NCBI GenBank assembly: GCA_028551475.1 | Contig: CM052361.1 | Span: 17,115,274 to 17,179,273, forward strand | Length of the DNA stretch: 64,000 nucleotides | DNA from: Casuarina equisetifolia | Lineage: Eukaryota > Streptophyta > Magnoliopsida > Fagales > Casuarinaceae | Reading direction: 5' to 3' | Shown: in pieces, positions 13,560-25,715 of the stretch | Layout of the letters: each line of letters starts with the position of its first letter | Numbering within the stretch: the stretch's first letter is position 1 | The notes under the pieces: model-generated | What the model saw: only the letters and a program-made list of their open reading frames with translations | What the model was told of the DNA's origin: nothing | Database searches by the model: none | Made by a program: the position numbers and the translations under genes

Positions 13560-14680
13560 CCAAATTGGTACATGTGTTTCACCTACTTGGGTTCCTAGAT
13601 CAATCTCACCCCTCTCACATTCGCAAATTGTAACAAGTATGATGCCACCTTAAGCAAGAGTTGGAGGCTTGGTTTGAACAATTTTTGGCTTTCATTGCTC
13701 AACCTACGACTCCTGTTTATCTTTGAAGGCAAATTAGCATATGGATCTTACTTTACATTAACAATTTGATCCTCACAGGGAACTCCTCGTTCCAATTTTC
13801 AGCCTTTGTGGCAGCAATTAGTAAGGAGCTTCTATTAGGGGCCTTGGATAGCGCTACTTCTTTCTTGGTATGCAAGTCTTCTTGGTTATCACGAGGATCG
13901 CTCTTTGTCAATAGAAGTATGCAGTCAACATACTCACTCGTGCTTTCTGGTTGGGTGGAACAGCTTCCTGCCGTGCTTGTGACCACGCCTTCTCTCATCA
14001 AGAATGCCATTCTTCCCTATAGTCACGGATCACTTTTTCAGAGTCAGGTGCATTGCAGTATTTGACTTTAACAAGCCCTAATCTTACATTTGCAGTCAAC
14101 AAGCAGTGCCAAGTGATGCAAACACGCCTTGTTCAGGACTTTCATAATCTAAAAGGAGTTGCATGGTCCCATTTCTCTTGGCATTCGAATTCATGTGAAC
14201 AACTTCCTCGATCTTCACGGCTTCAACGATGCAGATTTGGGTGGGCTGTGCAACCACTCAGTTCCTCACGACTTTTCTTTTTCTTGGGTGCTAATTGAAT
14301 TTCTGGAAATGCCAAAGTCAACCCATTGTGTCTTTGCTTCTCCACTACAGCTGAACACTGGGCCTTTGCATCTACAGCAATTGAATCTACATGGATTTTG
14401 TCATTTGCTTCGTGACATCAACGTTCCCCTGCCTTTTCCCACCAACTTATTTTGTAACAACCTCTCAGCTATTTACCTCACCACTAAACTTGTTTTCTAT
14501 GGACACTCCAGAGATATTGAATTGACTACCATTCTATTGGGGAGAATATTGTACTTAAAACCCTGATTACCATCCATGTAACCTCAACCGAACAGCTTGA
14601 AGTTTCTTTCCCCACGCCCCCGCATCGGCTCCTATTTCTCTCAATGCACACCAAACTAAATCTTCTCAACCCAAATTTTC
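13560..14680 (+). mobile_element. Degenerate Ty1/copia RT-RNase H fragment, + strand
   Basis: The + strand reads AWFEQF-like sequence near 13665, then ILLYINNLILTG (the YVDDIILTG position) at 13746-13782. It continues with YLTLTSPNLTFAVNK near 14056, GFNDADLGG near 14219 and NNLSAIYLTTKLVFYGHSRDIEL near 14458-14520. This is the end of RT plus RNase H. The C-terminal tail continues to about 14680. The two catalytic Asp of YVDD are Asn here, and frameshifts occur. It diverges head-to-head from the - strand copia remnant just upstream. Confidence 0.75.
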
Positions 14681-14689
14681 AGGGCAGTG

Positions 14690-16500
14690 GAAACAACTCA
14701 CACCAAACAACACCTTGACCACTTCTCTATGCATGACTCCAACCCAAGACCAATCTTTCATTCATCCCCTCCATTCATATTGACGGGCCTACACACGAAA
14801 CTACTAACATAGAAACTACTTTGCTCACTCCAGACATACAAATTTCCAAGACTGACAAAGGTCATACGTGGACATTGCTTTCCGTCTGATTTTATCTGTA
14901 TCTTCATATTTTCTATTTGCTCTTTCTAGTGTATGTTGGGATTTGGAATGGTTTTGATGATTAGAAGATTTTGAAAAATTTTGATGATTTGAAAATACTG
15001 AAGTATTTTTTTTTATGCATGATTAAATATCATATTTATACAATTTTCTCTGTGCTAATTTGTAGAAATTTTGGTGGGACTTAGGCTATTAAAGTAATGG
15101 AAAAACTGACTAGGAAGCCTTGCTCTCCACAAAACGAAGAATCCAGCTGCCGGGCTAGTTGACCGTTCTGCCATAGCAACGGCAAGATGGTCAACCACTA
15201 GTACAGATGACAAGATTACGAAGAAAGGTGCTTCATAAAGGACAGAAGATCAATGAAGAGAAAATATATGAACAACTAAGTGCTCATCCTCTGAATTATG
15301 TGTACTCAATCGTTTCTATACTTTAGAAAGGCTCTGTAAAATAGTATTATTTGTTTAGAGCAGCTATTCTTGAATCGATTTACCATTTTCAGATTCAAAA
15401 CCCTTAGATTTAGGCTTTCACATTTTTGTGGCTTTTCTTTTATAATCCTTCGTGGTACAATATTCTTAGTTCTTTGATTATTTCTGAGGTTGTTTGATGT
15501 TCTGAAAGCCCTGAAATGCCTTTGTAATACTTGTGCCGATTAGGCATATCTTGTAATCCGAAGGATTACTAATTGTATCATTGCATGTGGACTCATAAAG
15601 CGATCCTTTAGTGGTTTATTAAAAGAGGTGGGTTAAGACTAAGAGTGATTAGTCCTAATCATTGAAGAAATTCAATTGTGTGAACTGTGTGCCTATATTT
15701 TCTATCTCTTTCATTGGTTTACTGGATTCAGTCTAGTTTAATCATCCTATGATATTCATATAATTATTGGAACAAACCAAAAAGATAAAAATTCTAGAAT
15801 CCATTGTGTATTGCTGCTCATCGCCTATCTTTAGGTCTATTAAGTTTGAATGAATCTTCGGTGGTTTGTTTACACCCAAGTGCGTTGAAATTGTTGGATT
15901 GATCCTATTTTTTGATTATACCGTGAATACTGATTTATTGTCTAATATATCCTCTTCTAGCTTTTGTGTGCATTAACTTGCGATGCATAATTCTCAAGTG
16001 GCCGGCCTCATTATTAGGCTTTTTTTAGTTACCTGCTGTTTGCTTTACTGGAAAATACCTTTGTGTGAATTATAAATCAACTTAAACTTATCACAACTGG
16101 GTTGTTATTCCAGGAACCAAATAGTCCAAGTTACCCCAAAACTTAAGAAGAAAAGTGGAAACCCAATTCAACCTAATAGTCCATAGTTTGATGGTTTTGG
16201 ATGCGAGTTATGTTGGTGTTGCAAGTTGAAAGCTTCAATGTTGACTGGTTGGTGGCTCATGAAGTTCTTGCAGTCAGGCTTATAATTCGGAAGTTTGGAA
16301 GAAATGTCAAAGATGACTTTTTATCATAAAATTTTAGTCATGCTGACTTGGTCACAAAGTCCAAGGAGAGAGTTACTAAGAACAAATAAAAATCCATCAT
16401 CTTGCAAGGGTAAGCCTAAATAGAGACTGAATACATTTTCCAATCATAAAATATCCAAAGATAAAGATAAAGCTAGTACGACAAGATTAGCATCATAAGA
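14690..16500. other. Gene-free stretch downstream of the copia fragment
   Basis: No coding sequence is recognisable. Position right after a copia C-terminus and the non-coding texture suggest LTR-type or 3' internal sequence of that element (for instance 14930-16000), but I could not find the matching second copy or clear ends. Confidence 0.35.
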
Positions 16501-16537
16501 GACCGAATACAAATATAACGTATAAAAAGGTGCGGAC

Positions 16538-18617
16538 TTAGTTGGAAACAGAAACTTTGGGCAAGCGCGTGTAGAGTTCAGAAGAAAGACGTGGTGTGAG
16601 GACAACGTCTAGGGGAGTTGCCCTTGGCAAGGTAATGCCTAAGCCTTCCGTCATGTTCGGTGGCATGTTCAGTGGTGCCGTCAACTCAAATCCCTGAAGC
16701 AAGCGAGCCAGTGTCAGATGCGACACTTGCAAGGCAAATGTGTAGCCGGGGCAAGCTCGTCTACCAGATCCAAACGGTATGAACTCAAAATGATGACCAG
16801 AAGGATCTATATTTGCATGGCTCGAGAGAAACCTCTCCGGCAAAAACTCTTCAGGGTCCTCCCACACCCTTGGGTCTCGATGCAGCTTCCACACATTGAC
16901 AAACACCCGAGTTCCCTTTGGAACGTGATACCCACAAAGATCAAAATCATCCGTTGCCTCATGTGGAACAGCTAGGGGACCTGGGGGGTATAAGCGCAAA
17001 GATTCTTTGACTATGGCTTGGAGGTAGACCAGATCTTTAATATCATAATCTTCCACCATTCTATCCCTGCCAACTTTCAGATCCAACTCTTCTTGGGCGC
17101 GCTTCAAAGCATGTTTGTTGTTCAATAATAAGGACAGGACCCATGTCAAGTTGATGGATGTCGTGTCGGAGCCAGCCAGCATGATATTCTGCAACATGAA
17201 ATTGGGACTATTCGCAATTAGGAATAGAGTTTCCCTTCTGGGGTAGTGCAGTTATTAAACAAGAAGATCTATTTATGTTCTCAGTTTTTTATATATTTGT
17301 AAATAAAAGTATGTATTAACATAGTGATTGTATCAGGAACACAGACTAATTCGTAGAATTCAGTTCTCCTATCACGTTTATCCATCAAAGATAGCCTCTG
17401 CTTCTTTTTCGCATCAATGATAGCGACCAGAGCAATAAAATCATTTCTCCAAAACCCTGACCTTCAAAAGAATTGTCTTGATTACAATGTAGTCTAGTTA
17501 TAGTTCCTTAAATAGACATGTTTCATTAGATTCAAGAATAAAACAACTATTCTGTAAGTCATGGTGGTCTATATTTAGGCTTGGATGTGCAGCAAAAAAG
17601 CTTCTAACTTCAGTCAATTGATCCTAACACAGAAGAAACGTGTTTTGAGCATCTTACGATGAAGAATTTTCCTGGAAATATTACAGTACCTACCAATACG
17701 GTTGCCTTGATAATGGTTTCACGCGTGTGACCAAAGAAGGAGTTGTCGTCAATTGCGGACAGCAAGACATCGATGAAGTCCGACTGCACGCTTGGCTCAC
17801 TTTTCGCAATATGCTCTTCAATCCAACTTCCCGCTAAAGAGTCCAATTCCGCTGCTATACGCTTTATGGATTTCAATCGATCCTGCAAATCAATCCACCC
17901 TAGAAGTGGAATTAGATCAGAAATGACGGGAACCCCAGAAACATACATGAATTCTTTGATAATTTTTCCGATACGTTTTGCCTCCGCATCATCTTTACTG
18001 TTGGTGTTGGCAAAATATCTCTTCCCTGCAATCATTTTCGTAATTATGTTCAAGGTTAGGCGCTCAATCCACTCACTAATCACCACCTTGACTGGGCCCT
18101 GTTCCTGGTTCTTGCAAAGGGAGTATAAATCTGTGATCAACATGTCCACCTCAGAGACTTGTACGTTCTTTAGGGTCTCAAGACGGCGGGCGGAGAGAAG
18201 TTCGAGCATGGCTAACTTCCGCATCTCACGCCAAACTATGCCGTAAGGGGCAAAACCAAATCCTGCATAGTTGTAACCAAGGTACTGTCCGTGGCTAGAC
18301 CTTGGACGCGATGCAAGAATTTTGTCATTCGTAGTGAAGCACTCCTTGACAGCCTCAGAACTGCTAATCACAAGCGCAGGTTTCATACCAAAATGGATGA
18401 AGAAGATAGGACCATGTTTATCAGCCATGGCTGCCAAGGTTCGGGCTATTGGGTTCTGGCCACCTAGTAGATGGAGGTGACCTATAAGTGGCAAGGCACC
18501 TGGTACTGCCGGGGCTGATACGGTCCTGGCTTTGTAAGTAATGATTCTCATTCTCCATAACACCAACACCAACACTAAAAGCCCAGCAATTGCGAGCAGA
18601 TGGGAAATAGTATCCAT
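16538..18617 (-). CDS. Cytochrome P450, CYP82 family (gene A)
   Basis: Exon 1 is 18617-17694 and exon 2 is 17188-16538, joined by a phase-0 GT-AG intron of 505 bp at the position typical of CYP82 genes. The product is 524 residues, normal for the family. Visible parts are an N-terminal membrane anchor (about residues 5-25) and the proline-rich hinge with GALPLIGHLHLLGG. They continue with a WREMRK C-helix, I-helix AGSDTT (313-318), ExxR as ESLR (370-373), PERF (425-428) and the haem loop FGSGRRACPG with Cys454. All key residues are present, so it should encode an active ER-bound haem-thiolate monooxygenase. The substrate is unknown; CYP82 enzymes act on terpenoids, phenolics and alkaloids. 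I chose the start MDTISHLL because gene C starts identically; an ATG four codons upstream exists. It is a close paralogue of gene C. Confidence 0.93.
17189..17693 (-). other. Intron of CYP82 gene A
   Basis: On the - strand the donor is TTG/GTAGGTACT at 17693 and the acceptor is CATGTTGCAG/AAT ending at 17189. Phase is 0, between ATVL and NIMLAGSDTT. It matches the intron positions of genes B and C. Confidence 0.9.
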
Positions 18618-18639
18618 GATGAGCCTCAAACTTGAGTAA

Positions 18640-18830
18640 GTGGAAAGTATTTATGAACTTCTCACCTCCAATTTGATGGTTTATTATGGATGCTGAGAAG
18701 AGGATCAACAGGGGAACAACGACAAGATGGAAATAAGATTTACACAGTTGGGCCCACTGCTGGACTTTTGGGGCAGCTGAGGTTTACTAGTAGGTCTTTT
18801 GTGGTTGTGGTTTGTCCTGACGTCATTTCG
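18640..18830 (-). promoter_or_regulatory. Upstream region of CYP82 gene A with TGACGTCA palindrome
   Basis: On the - strand a TATA-like CATAAATA lies at about 18650-18657, some 35 bp before the ATG, which is rather close for a plant 5' UTR. A perfect TGACGTCA palindrome, a consensus site for bZIP (TGA/as-1 class) factors, is at 18818-18825, about 200 bp upstream. The proximal 100 bp or more is homologous to the flank of gene C. Factor binding is inferred from motif only. Confidence 0.4.
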
Positions 18831-19019
18831 TTTACTTTCTTGGTTTTTAGGTTCTTAGTTCTTTTCCGCGTGCCAGGAATCTTGTGGATATCTTACACTT
18901 TTCTTCAGCAAGGGAGGAAGGAGATTTGCCCAGCAAATTCATTTAGGAAAGGTCCGCTATCCTTTAAATCCAATCATTTTTTTTATTTTTATTTTTATCT
19001 TTGTCCGCGATTATGGACT

Positions 19020-19080
19020 GTTTAGATGCTAGCAAAGTTGTTGTTGTTGTTGTTTTTTGTTTTTTGTTTTGTTTTTTTCC
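19020..19080. repeat. GTT-rich microsatellite and T tracts
   Basis: A run of GTT triplets (about 19036-19056) is followed by GTTTTTT blocks. Simple sequence; no gene. Confidence 0.85.
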
Positions 19081-19285
19081 CTCTTATTGCTCAAACATAG
19101 TAAATGAGAAAGGGTGATTTAAGCCCAAGAAATTAATATTTTCCTCCAATAACCTTACCATTGACCTATTGATCCAGATTCTTAGATGCTTGCAAAGTTT
19201 CTTGTAAAAATTAGTGTAATAGGTATTCAATTTGGCTCAATTGGAAGAAATTTCACATCTTATTTTTTAGAGACCATTTGATAAA

Positions 19286-20774
19286 GGAGCAACTATGTTA
19301 GCCCAAGCTCTTAACTCAGCCTATATGTAAGTTTGTCAATTTATACTTATTTGGTCCACAATGTAATCCAGTGGGTCCAAGAATGCTAAGGTTGAAGAAG
19401 CAGCTCAAGAATATTCCATAACATATAGGGGGTTTCCTAAATAGTTGTTAAGTCTTTAATTTCTTAGGTTTCCTTTATTGTTTGAGAATATTTTCTTTTG
19501 TTTGGTTTTTCTAAATTGTCTATATTCTTGATTTATCTAGTTTCCATACTTATTATATCTCTTGTTTAGGATTCTCTTATTTGTCAGAATTCAGATTTGT
19601 TAAAACTTCCTTAATTTTAAGGATTCTTGATTTATTAAGATCATTCTAGAATTAAGTTTTAAAGATTCTTGATTTACCATGATCCTTCTAGAATTAGGTT
19701 TAACTGCCTATTTAAAAGAAATATTGTTTCAATTGTAAGCAAACTTGTTTCCCAAAGAATAGAAACCCCTAAGTTATGTGATCAACTTTTGCATCCTTTA
19801 TCCAATTCTTGCCAAGGATTGGTGGTGGAGCACCTCCTTAACTAGTGGCATTGCTTTTACGTCTTGGAGCTTGTTGGCATCTATCTTTTATTTTTTTTCT
19901 TCATATTTATGTTTTTCCTCCCTCCTTCCCTACCAAACACTTACTTTTCCCACAAAAAGCCCAAAAGCACAAAAAAAAGAAGATTTTTAGTTATTTTCTT
20001 AACCTGAGCTTGATGCATATCTTATGGTGGGCTTGAATGAGCTCGAGTTAAGAAAATAACAAAAAAATCATTTTTTTTGTTTGTGTTTTTGGGATTTTCT
20101 ATGAGAAAAGTGAGTATTTGTTAGAGAGGAATGGAGGAAAAATGAAAACATGAAGAACAAAAACAAAAGATAGATGCTAACAAGCTTCAAGATGTAAAAG
20201 CAATACCACCAATCAAGAAGGTGCTCCACCACCAATCCCTAGCAAGAATTGGATAAATGATGCAAAAGTTGATCACACAACTTAGGGGTTTCTATTCTCT
20301 GAGAAACAAGTCTACTTACAATCAAAACAATGCTTCCTTTAAATAGGCAACTAAACCTAATTTTAGAAGAATCATGATAAATCAGGAATCCTTAAAACCT
20401 AATTCTAGAAGGATCCTGATAAATCAATAATTTGTAAAGTTAAGGAAGTCTTAACAAATTTGGATTCTAAAAAATAAGGGAATCCTAAAAAAATCAAAGA
20501 TCTAACAAGTATGGAAACCCAGATAAATCAGGAACCTAGACAATTTAGAAAAACCAACCAAAAGGAGATATTCTCAGACAATAAAAAAAAACTTAAGAAA
20601 TTAAGGACTCAACAATTATTTAGGAAACCCTTATATGCTACAGAATATTCTTAGGTTGCTTCTTTAACCTTGGCCTTTTTGAACCCACTAGATTACATTG
20701 TGGCTTAAGCAAGTATGAATTGACAAACTTAACATATGGGCTAGGTTAAGAGCTTGGGCTAACATAGTTACTCC
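19286..20774. mobile_element. 1.49-kb foldback (long inverted-repeat) element
   Basis: The left arm (19286-20010, 725 bp) and right arm (20040-20774, 735 bp) are reverse complements along their whole length, with scattered mismatches and small indels, around a 29-base centre. Outer ends read GGAGCAACTATGTTAGCCC and, on the other strand, GGAGTAACTATGTTAGCCC. Inner ends read CTTAACCTGAGCT and CTTAACTCGAGCT. No transposase-like frame lies inside and no convincing target duplication flanks it (TTTGATAAA left, CACATCACT right). It is probably a non-autonomous foldback or long-TIR DNA element, or an inverted duplication. A transcript would fold into a long hairpin. It starts 669 bp upstream of the CYP82 gene A start codon. 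Confidence 0.85.
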
Positions 20775-21289
20775 CACATCACTGTTTAGAACTTAGTCTA
20801 TTTATCTAAGAAAAAGATAATACAAATGCACAAGAACATATACCCTAACATTACAAGCTTAACTAAAATAAAATTAAGTTTATAATCATTTGACTATGAT
20901 ACAACAAAACATTTACTTAAAAGAGTTTAATACTCTAAAATAAAAATACTTTCCTAAGTACTACTTTTCTAATTCTGATAAAGGATTTATGACAAGTTAT
21001 TTGCCTAGGAGAACATAAATTGTGACAAGTTCTACAAAAGATAGTGTTCAATGTTTTTGGAGCAACCATGTGGGATAATTTTTGTGGTAAGAGGGTTGGA
21101 AGGTTGCAATAAGAATGTTTGGTAGGCATGGATCAAGCAACTTCGAGATCACAAAGGAAGTGACAAATCCAAATGTTTTCAATAATAGTGAAGAAATTGA
21201 ACAATATTCTACTTTGGTGGATGAGAGGAATATTGCAAGCTAGTGTACAGGACCCCAAGAGATACAGTTGGCAAATACGTTTTATATTA

Positions 21290-21820
21290 TGCAAATATTG
21301 GATCAATTTATACATATCCCTAAGGTATCTCATCAAGAAGCAGCCATTCACATTGTTTGGTATTTTAAATGCTCTTTTAGATTAAGATTACTTAAGAAGC
21401 CAAATTCTAAGTTAGATTTGTGAGCTTCTTATGATTTTGATTATGAGAGGTGCCTCATGAATAGAAGATTAATCATAGGCTGTAAAGCTTGTTGACTTCT
21501 TAGCCTCTTGGAGATGCAAAAAACAAGGCAAATTCTCTCAATCCTCTATAAAGGCTAAATATTGGCCATGCCAACCACTTCTTGTGAGATAATTTGGTTA
21601 TTGAGCCTACTTGATGATTAACAAATGCCATTTTTTAGGCCTATGAATTTGCCATTAGGATAACTATGAATCCTATAACTAGGAGAAGACTAAAAACATT
21701 GAAATTAACTATCATTTCATTCATGGAAAAATTACAAAGGCAATTGTCAAGAATTCTAATGTCTTAACAAAAGAGCAACTAGCAAATTTATCATTAAAGC
21801 TTTAGGTATTCTATTTTTAA
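21290..21820 (+). mobile_element. Copia RNase H remnant, + strand
   Basis: With stops tolerated, the + strand reads QFIHIPKVSHQEAAIHIVWYFK at about 21303-21368, then a YDFDYERC-MNRRLIIG block and CEIIWLLSLL near 21587. It ends in a tail resembling the copia C-terminus near 21800. The order and spacing match copia RNase H. Ends are not defined. Confidence 0.65.
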
Positions 21821-22021
21821 AGTTTTTTTTAATACAACTCACATACCTAAACTCACTCACATGGGGTGTCAAGTCCTAGACCTCATAGTTAGAGTGTTTA
21901 TTATTAAATTAACATGCGAGGAGTCCTCACTAGCTTTAGGTATAGCATTAGCCTTTAGTAGCTTCGTGGCACATAGGAGAATTTCCACACAATTAGCCAA
22001 GGTTCAAACCTCATCCTTTAA

Positions 22022-22122
22022 AAAAAGGTTAATGGTTAGGCTTTGAGGTTGGTGTTTCCAGCTCCCTTAAAAAAAAGCTTGGTGGTTAGGCTTTGGGGTT
22101 GGTGTTTCCAACTCCAGCCTTC
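22022..22122. repeat. Tandem duplication of about 54 bp
   Basis: Two adjacent copies share TGGTTAGGCTTTGAGGTTGG / TGGTTAGGCTTTGGGGTTGG followed by TGTTTCCAGCTCC / TGTTTCCAACTCC and are separated by an A-rich spacer. It is non-coding. Confidence 0.75.
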
Positions 22123-22759
22123 CTATTAATATTCTTTCTTTTATTATTTCATTCTTATTCATCCAAAAAAAAATTAGGTTTTACAAAAAGGAATTTCTTT
22201 TTTTATTATTAGTAAGGGAATGAAGCGTAGGGTAACATCACTTTGAAAACCCCCTACTGTCGAATAAGTATTAAGAGGATAAGGAACATTGTATTATACT
22301 TTGGTTATTATCCTTTTTTCTTTCTTCTATTTCTTCATTTGTTCATTCTCATTGGTCTTGTGTCTACGAAGAACACATTATTCTTTAGTTGTGTACATCA
22401 ATTTGATCCTATTATATACACAGTTTGATGAGTTATTATGCAACATATGTTTCTTAAGAAGGTGCATGAACCAAATGTCATTGTATATCCTAACAAGGTT
22501 GTACTAGATTTATCTATGAGTAAGTTGAAAAGTAATGGATTTTGCTAAGTTGACAATTGGAATAAAAAAATTCAAATGATCCTTCGATAGAAATTAGTTG
22601 TTATGATTGCAAGACAAAAGGATTAGAGGGCCCAAGGTGCTAATGCTATAGGTCACTATCCATAGCTACTACTTCATTGAGAGAATGGATTTCAAAAGAG
22701 TCTAAAATTAGCCTATAGATAGCCTCCCTTGGTTAGCCCTTGAGACTAATGTTTGCTTC

Positions 22760-23000
22760 TCTAGGTTTTTAACAAAAAAGCATGCTTGTTAAATTCAAAG
22801 ATACGAAAGTAGTCCTTGGTTTGGAGATAGACATCAAGCTCTTCTTAATTTTTGTTACAACCAAAACAAACTTTAGAATAATATTACCATGAGGTAGATG
22901 ATATACATTTATATAAGCAACTTTGAGATATTGTCCATTTCCCACAATTAAAGATGCATTTGCAAGGAAAAACATTTACCAAATTACTAATAGTATTTGC
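22760..23000 (-). mobile_element. Copia protease/preintegrase remnant, - strand
   Basis: The - strand frame at 22975-22769 contains LIVGNGQYLKVAYI followed by ILKFVLVVTKIKKSLMSISK, which matches the copia post-protease pattern (VGNG...VL.VP....NLLSVSK). The remainder is too decayed to outline. It seems to have been interrupted by the LINE insertion that begins at 23115. Confidence 0.5.
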
Positions 23001-23100
23001 TAGGTGATTTAAGGCTCTAGTGTATGTTATCCGGTCTTCATAAAAAATATCAGTGAGGTATACTGCATCTAAGGAGTTTGGGAGTTCATTAGACTAATAG

Positions 23101-23114
23101 TTATGATTGAACCT
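23101..23114. repeat. Target-site duplication of the LINE, left copy
   Basis: TTATGATTGAACCT lies at 23101-23114 directly before the oligo-T tract (the reverse of the LINE poly-A). The identical 14-mer is at 28676-28689, at the other end of the insertion. Confidence 0.85.
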
Positions 23115-23299
23115 TTTTTTTTTTTTTGGTTTTTAATGTAAGTTGCATTAATAGAATATAATATACAAAAGCATAGGGGCATACTCCAGTATTACAATAA
23201 TTTTCAAAAATAAGCTAAGAGTAAGAAAAAATAGAGGTTGAAAGCTTCCAAATCTCACTCAAAAAAACATTACCTTGTGAGGATTTGATATTGTGAAGT

Positions 23300-25715
23300 A
23301 GAGAAGCTCTCCCTCGTATAATTTTCCTTACTTTAGCCAACAAGATTCGAATGTCAACTAATGTATTTTGAAATCTTTTTCTATTCCTTTCTGCCCATAT
23401 GCAATAAATACAAGCTAAAAAATGATATTTTAAGAAGTTTTACAACAAGATTTTAACCTTTAGATACTTTAATCATCCATTTTAATTCTTCATTCCATCC
23501 TTCGATGTGACGTCGAATTCCATTTTGAGCAAGGATATTCTTCCAAATCAACATTGTGCAAGGACATTCAAAAAAGAGATGACTCATGTTTTCTATTTGA
23601 GCATGAAAAAAATCATAGTATTGGTTAATTGTAGGAAGCTATTGTACCATTCTCTCTGCTATAGAAAGTTAATCATGACAAACTAGCCATCCAATAAAGT
23701 TATACTTGCAAATCTCGCATTCCAAATTAGATTATACCAATATACTTTCTCATTTACTAGTTAAAGGTTTTGATAAATAACTTTGCAACAATATGCAGAC
23801 TTGGAAAGAACTGAAGTAAGCATGGGCCTTAACTTGAGAAGACCTCTCAAACTCCATACTATTGAACCTTTGATTTAAAGCTGCATTATTGAAATTCTTT
23901 TACATTTAGTGCTATGTATCCACTTATTCCATAATGAATCATCTGGAAGATTTATGAGAGTTCAAAGCATATGTCCTAAAAAGACTTTATTCCAGAGTTT
24001 AAAGTTTGGTAATCCCAATCCCCCTTCCTTCTTTGGTGAGAAAACTATTTGCTAAGTAATTTTGTGGGAATGTTGTGTATCTATACTTCCTATCCATAAA
24101 AATTTTCTAATCTTTTTCTCTATTTCATAAATTGTTTACTTTGGCAGTAAGAAAACTTGCATCCAAAATGTACATGTGGAAAATTAGGATTGATTTTGAC
24201 AATTGTAATCTTTCAGCAAAGCTTAGATGCTTCATTCCCCAACCTTTTATTGTACTAAATATTTTATTTGTCAAACCTTTGCAATCAGCATGACTAAGCC
24301 TTTTTGTAATCAAGGGAACTCCAAGATATCAAAAGGGTAGTGTACCCATGAGAAAAGGTGAGTGATCTAAGATGAAAAATTGCTCTTGTTTTGATAATCC
24401 TAAGAAGACATTTGACATTTACTTGGATTGTAATGAAGACCTATAAGTTCACCAAACTTTTTTAAAGCTTCTATAAGACGAAGCACTAAATTTATATCTC
24501 CATGGGAAAAAAGAAACAAATCATCAGCAAAACACAAATGGGTGATTTTCTCAGTTTTGCATCACCAATGGAACCTAAAAGCTAATGTGGAGGTTTTTGG
24601 AATAATAATTCTGTTTAGTATTTCCATAACTAAAACAAATAGATAAGGGGATAATGGGTCTCCCTGTCTTAATCCATTGGTACCTTCAAAGTAACCTGCA
24701 TGCTTTTCATTGAAATTAACTAAGAACCTTGTCGTAGAAATGCATTCTCCTATCAGATCAACTACATGTTGAGAAGTATTAATAGCTTTCAGAATTCCTA
24801 ATATGGCTTCCCACTTAACCATATCATATGCTTTCATAAGATCAATTTTTATGGCTACACGTTTACCTTTATCATCTTTATGATAATTGTGAAGTAATTC
24901 CTGACATAGCATAATATTCTAAAAAATTTAACGTCCTTTAATGAATGCAGTTTGGTTTTGGCTTACTACTGATGGGATAATCACATTCAACTTCCCGACT
25001 AACATCTTGGATATAATTTTGTAGAGAACATTGCAATATGTTATTAGTCTATAATCTTTATTGCCACAAGGATTAAAAACCTTTAGGACTAAAGATAACA
25101 ATGTAGAGTTTATAACCTTCAACAACTTCCTAGATGAGAAGAACTCTAGTATAGCATCTTCTATATCTTTTCCAATGATAAGCCAAGCTTTCTTTTAGAA
25201 GAAACTATTATACCTATCTGGTCTAAAAGCTTTAAAATCATGAATTCCTCAAAGAGCTTTAATAACATCTGAATGTTTAAATCTTATTGTATTAAAAAGT
25301 GTACTTACATCATCACCATGAAATAAAGATGTGTACCTTTCACAGTTGGTGAAGTTACTTTTGGCATTACCAAGAATAGACTTATAATATGCAATAATAG
25401 TAGTTCTTAAGTCCTCTTCTTCTGTGATAACTGATCCATCTTCTAGTACTAGTTTGCATATTCTATTATGTGCTCTCCTTCTTATCAATGATGCAAAGAA
25501 AATTTTATTATTATTATTCTCTTCTTTTAGCCATAAGTTTCTCGATTTTTGTTTGAAAAAGATTTCTTCATGTTTACTCATTGTAAGTAACATTTCAAGT
25601 TGTGTCTTTTCCTTAGCATGAGTATCAGGACAATAAGGATTAAGCTCTAATTTGTGTTGCAATTGCTATAAATTTTCTCTAGCATTCTTTATCTTCTGAT
25701 TCAAATTACCAAATT
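23300..25715 (-). pseudogene. LINE ORF2 3' portion: reverse transcriptase and C-terminal region
   Basis: Reading the - strand, ARENL-QLQHKLELNP and EEIFFKQKSRNLWLKE lie at 25662-25510. RT fingers follow with DYRLITYCNVLYKIISKML at about 25060. The palm includes AIKIDLMKAYDMVKWEA (24860-24805), GLRQGDPLSPYLFVLVMEIL (24680-24610) and the active site HLCFADDLFLF near 24540-24505. The thumb includes ITKRLSHADCKGL and LSFAERLQLSKSIL near 24310-24190, and a decayed zinc-finger (zf-RVT-like) tail runs to about 23350. The catalytic FADD is intact but the frame is broken by stops and frameshifts. Confidence 0.85.

Noticed and set aside
17743..18246. 167-codon + strand frame opposite CYP82 gene A exon 1
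   Set aside because: It is the antisense of a well-supported P450 exon. A similar frame opposite gene C exon 1 (62836-63309) shows it is a by-product of conserved P450 codons.
18421..18708. 95-codon - strand frame overlapping the gene A start
   Set aside because: It runs in a different frame through the P450 N-terminus and has no family resemblance.
19845..20036. Small hydrophobic proteins in the foldback arms
   Set aside because: The frames are T-rich, short, and occur only in one arm despite the arms being copies; no start context or homologue is evident.
21861..22046. Possible SINE from a box-B-like GGTTCAAACCTC near 22002
   Set aside because: No box A at the right distance, no A or T tail and no target duplication were found.
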